DNA from: an uncultured Paracoccaceae bacterium | GTDB lineage: Bacteria; Pseudomonadota; Alphaproteobacteria; Rhodobacterales; Rhodobacteraceae | DNA: 5,780 bases | Assembly: GCA_937907485.1 (NCBI GenBank) | Contig: CALESR010000178.1 | Span: 1 to 5,780 of the forward strand | Direction: 5' to 3' | Shown: in pieces, positions 4,968 through 5,780 of the stretch | Position numbering within the stretch: the stretch's first letter is position 1 | Layout of the letters: each line of letters opens with the position of its first letter | Position numbers and translations under genes: made by a program | The notes under the pieces: generated by a model | Told to the model about the DNA's origin: nothing | Seen by the model: only the letters and a program-made list of their open reading frames with translations | Database searches by the model: none

Positions 4968-5780
4968 CCGACGCCATCCTGATCCGCATCGCCGAGGCGC
5001 TGGAACGTCTCAGCCCGCCGCCGGCCCGCGCCCCCGATTTCACCGCCGCCGAGGCCTTTGTCTGGCACACCGCCCCCGACCGGCTGGAGCCGGTGACCCG
5101 CATCGCCCGCGTGCCGCTGGCCCTGCTGCAGGGGATCGGTCAGGTGCGCGACATCCTTTTGGCCAATACGCTGCAATTCGCCCGGGGGTTTGCGGCGAAC
5201 AACGCGCTGCTCTGGGGCGCGCGGGGCATGGGGAAATCGTCGCTGGTCAAGGCGATCCACGCCGAGGCGCTGGCGCAGGGCCTGCCGCTGGTGCTGGTGG
5301 AGATCCAGCGCGAGGATCTGCCCTCGGTCGGGCGGCTGCTGGGCCATCTGCGCATGGCGCCGGACCGCCGCTTTGTGCTGTTTTGCGACGATCTGTCGTT
5401 CAGCCATGACGATACGCATTACAAATCGCTGAAGGCGGTGCTGGACGGCGGGATCGAGGGGCGGCCCGAGAATGTGATCCTCTATGCCACCTCGAACCGC
5501 CGCCACCTGATGCCGCGCGACATGATCGAGAACGAGCGGTCGACGGCGATTTCGCCGAGTGAGGCGGTCGAGGAGAAGGTTTCGCTGTCGGATCGATTCG
5601 GGCTGTGGCTGGGGTTCCATCCCTGCACGCAGGACGAGTATCTGGCGATGATCGACGGCTATGTGGCGCAGGCCGGGCTGCGGATCGATCCGGCGCAGTT
5701 GCGCGCCGAGGCGATCGAGTGGCAGGCGACGCGCGGCGGCCGGTCGGGCCGGGTGGCGTGGCAGTTCTTTTGCGATCTGG
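4964..5780 (+). CDS. DUF815-type AAA+ ATPase, translationally coupled to tatC (3' end cut by window edge)
   Basis: 272 residues are visible with no stop before the right edge. The start ATG overlaps the tatC stop (ATGA at 4964-4967). P-loop ATPase of the DUF815 (PF05673) kind: Walker A GARGMGKS at 85-92, Walker B FVLFCDDLSF at 137-146 with Asp142-Asp143, a sensor-1-like Asn178 in VILYATSNRRHL, ENERST near 190, an arginine-finger-like SLSDRFG near 209-212, and a C-terminal GGRSGRVAWQFF (258-269) that could supply sensor 2. A basic-acidic helical segment of about 80 residues precedes the P-loop and no membrane segment is seen, so it should be cytoplasmic. The family's function is unknown; the fold suggests ATP-driven remodelling of a protein or nucleic acid. 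I recall members of about 280-300 residues, so only a short tail should be missing. Confidence 0.88.
   Translation, partial: MTDAILIRIAEALERLSPPPARAPDFTAAEAFVWHTAPDRLEPVTRIARVPLALLQGIGQVRDILLANTLQFARGFAANNALLWGARGMGKSSLVKAIHAEALAQGLPLVLVEIQREDLPSVGRLLGHLRMAPDRRFVLFCDDLSFSHDDTHYKSLKAVLDGGIEGRPENVILYATSNRRHLMPRDMIENERSTAISPSEAVEEKVSLSDRFGLWLGFHPCTQDEYLAMIDGYVAQAGLRIDPAQLRAEAIEWQATRGGRSGRVAWQFFCDL

Noticed and set aside
4874..5620. Long minus-strand open frame opposite tatC and the ATPase gene
   Set aside because: Its product is Gln/Arg/His-rich with no recognisable domain and runs antisense to two well-supported genes.

Overview
The window is GC-rich and reads like alphaproteobacterial chromosome, most likely of the Rhodobacteraceae (Rhodobacter/Paracoccus-type). 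The evidence is the codon use, the TatA sequence style (FGRGK, LMGEVGKGI) and a tatA-tatB-tatC operon followed directly by a DUF815-type AAA+ ATPase. I assigned this by reading alone, with no database search.

Layout from left to right. (1) An AidB-like acyl-CoA dehydrogenase on the + strand. It has lost only its first few codons at the left edge and ends at 1573. (2) A short convergent intergenic stretch (1574-1732), less GC-rich than its surroundings, with a perfect 9-bp hairpin and a ten-base repeat, GTGTCCCACG. (3) A minus-strand pair: a membrane-anchored endonuclease/exonuclease/phosphatase (EEP) family protein (1733-2608) and, upstream of it, a small YafY-like HTH regulator without a WYL sensor domain (2684-3040). 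(4) A divergent intergenic region (3041-3193) holding a 6-6-6 palindrome beside the regulator start and a strong GC hairpin just before the tatA ribosome binding site. (5) A tightly packed + strand operon: tatA (3194-3436), tatB (3469-4056), tatC (4059-4967) and an ATPase gene (from 4964) that overlaps the tatC stop by ATGA and runs off the right edge.

How the genes work together. TatA, TatB and TatC form the complete twin-arginine translocase, which exports folded proteins across the inner membrane. The ATPase is translationally coupled to tatC, but its role in export, if any, is unknown. The small regulator is divergent from the tat operon. Its neighbouring palindrome suggests autoregulation and leaves open an effect on tat transcription. 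The aidB-like and EEP genes look like independent neighbours.

I see no mobile element, CRISPR array, tRNA or rRNA, and no clearly new system. The points most worth a second look are the Tat-linked ATPase, the WYL-less regulator with its palindrome, the tatA leader hairpin, and the unusual TatA N-terminus and TatC periplasmic loop.
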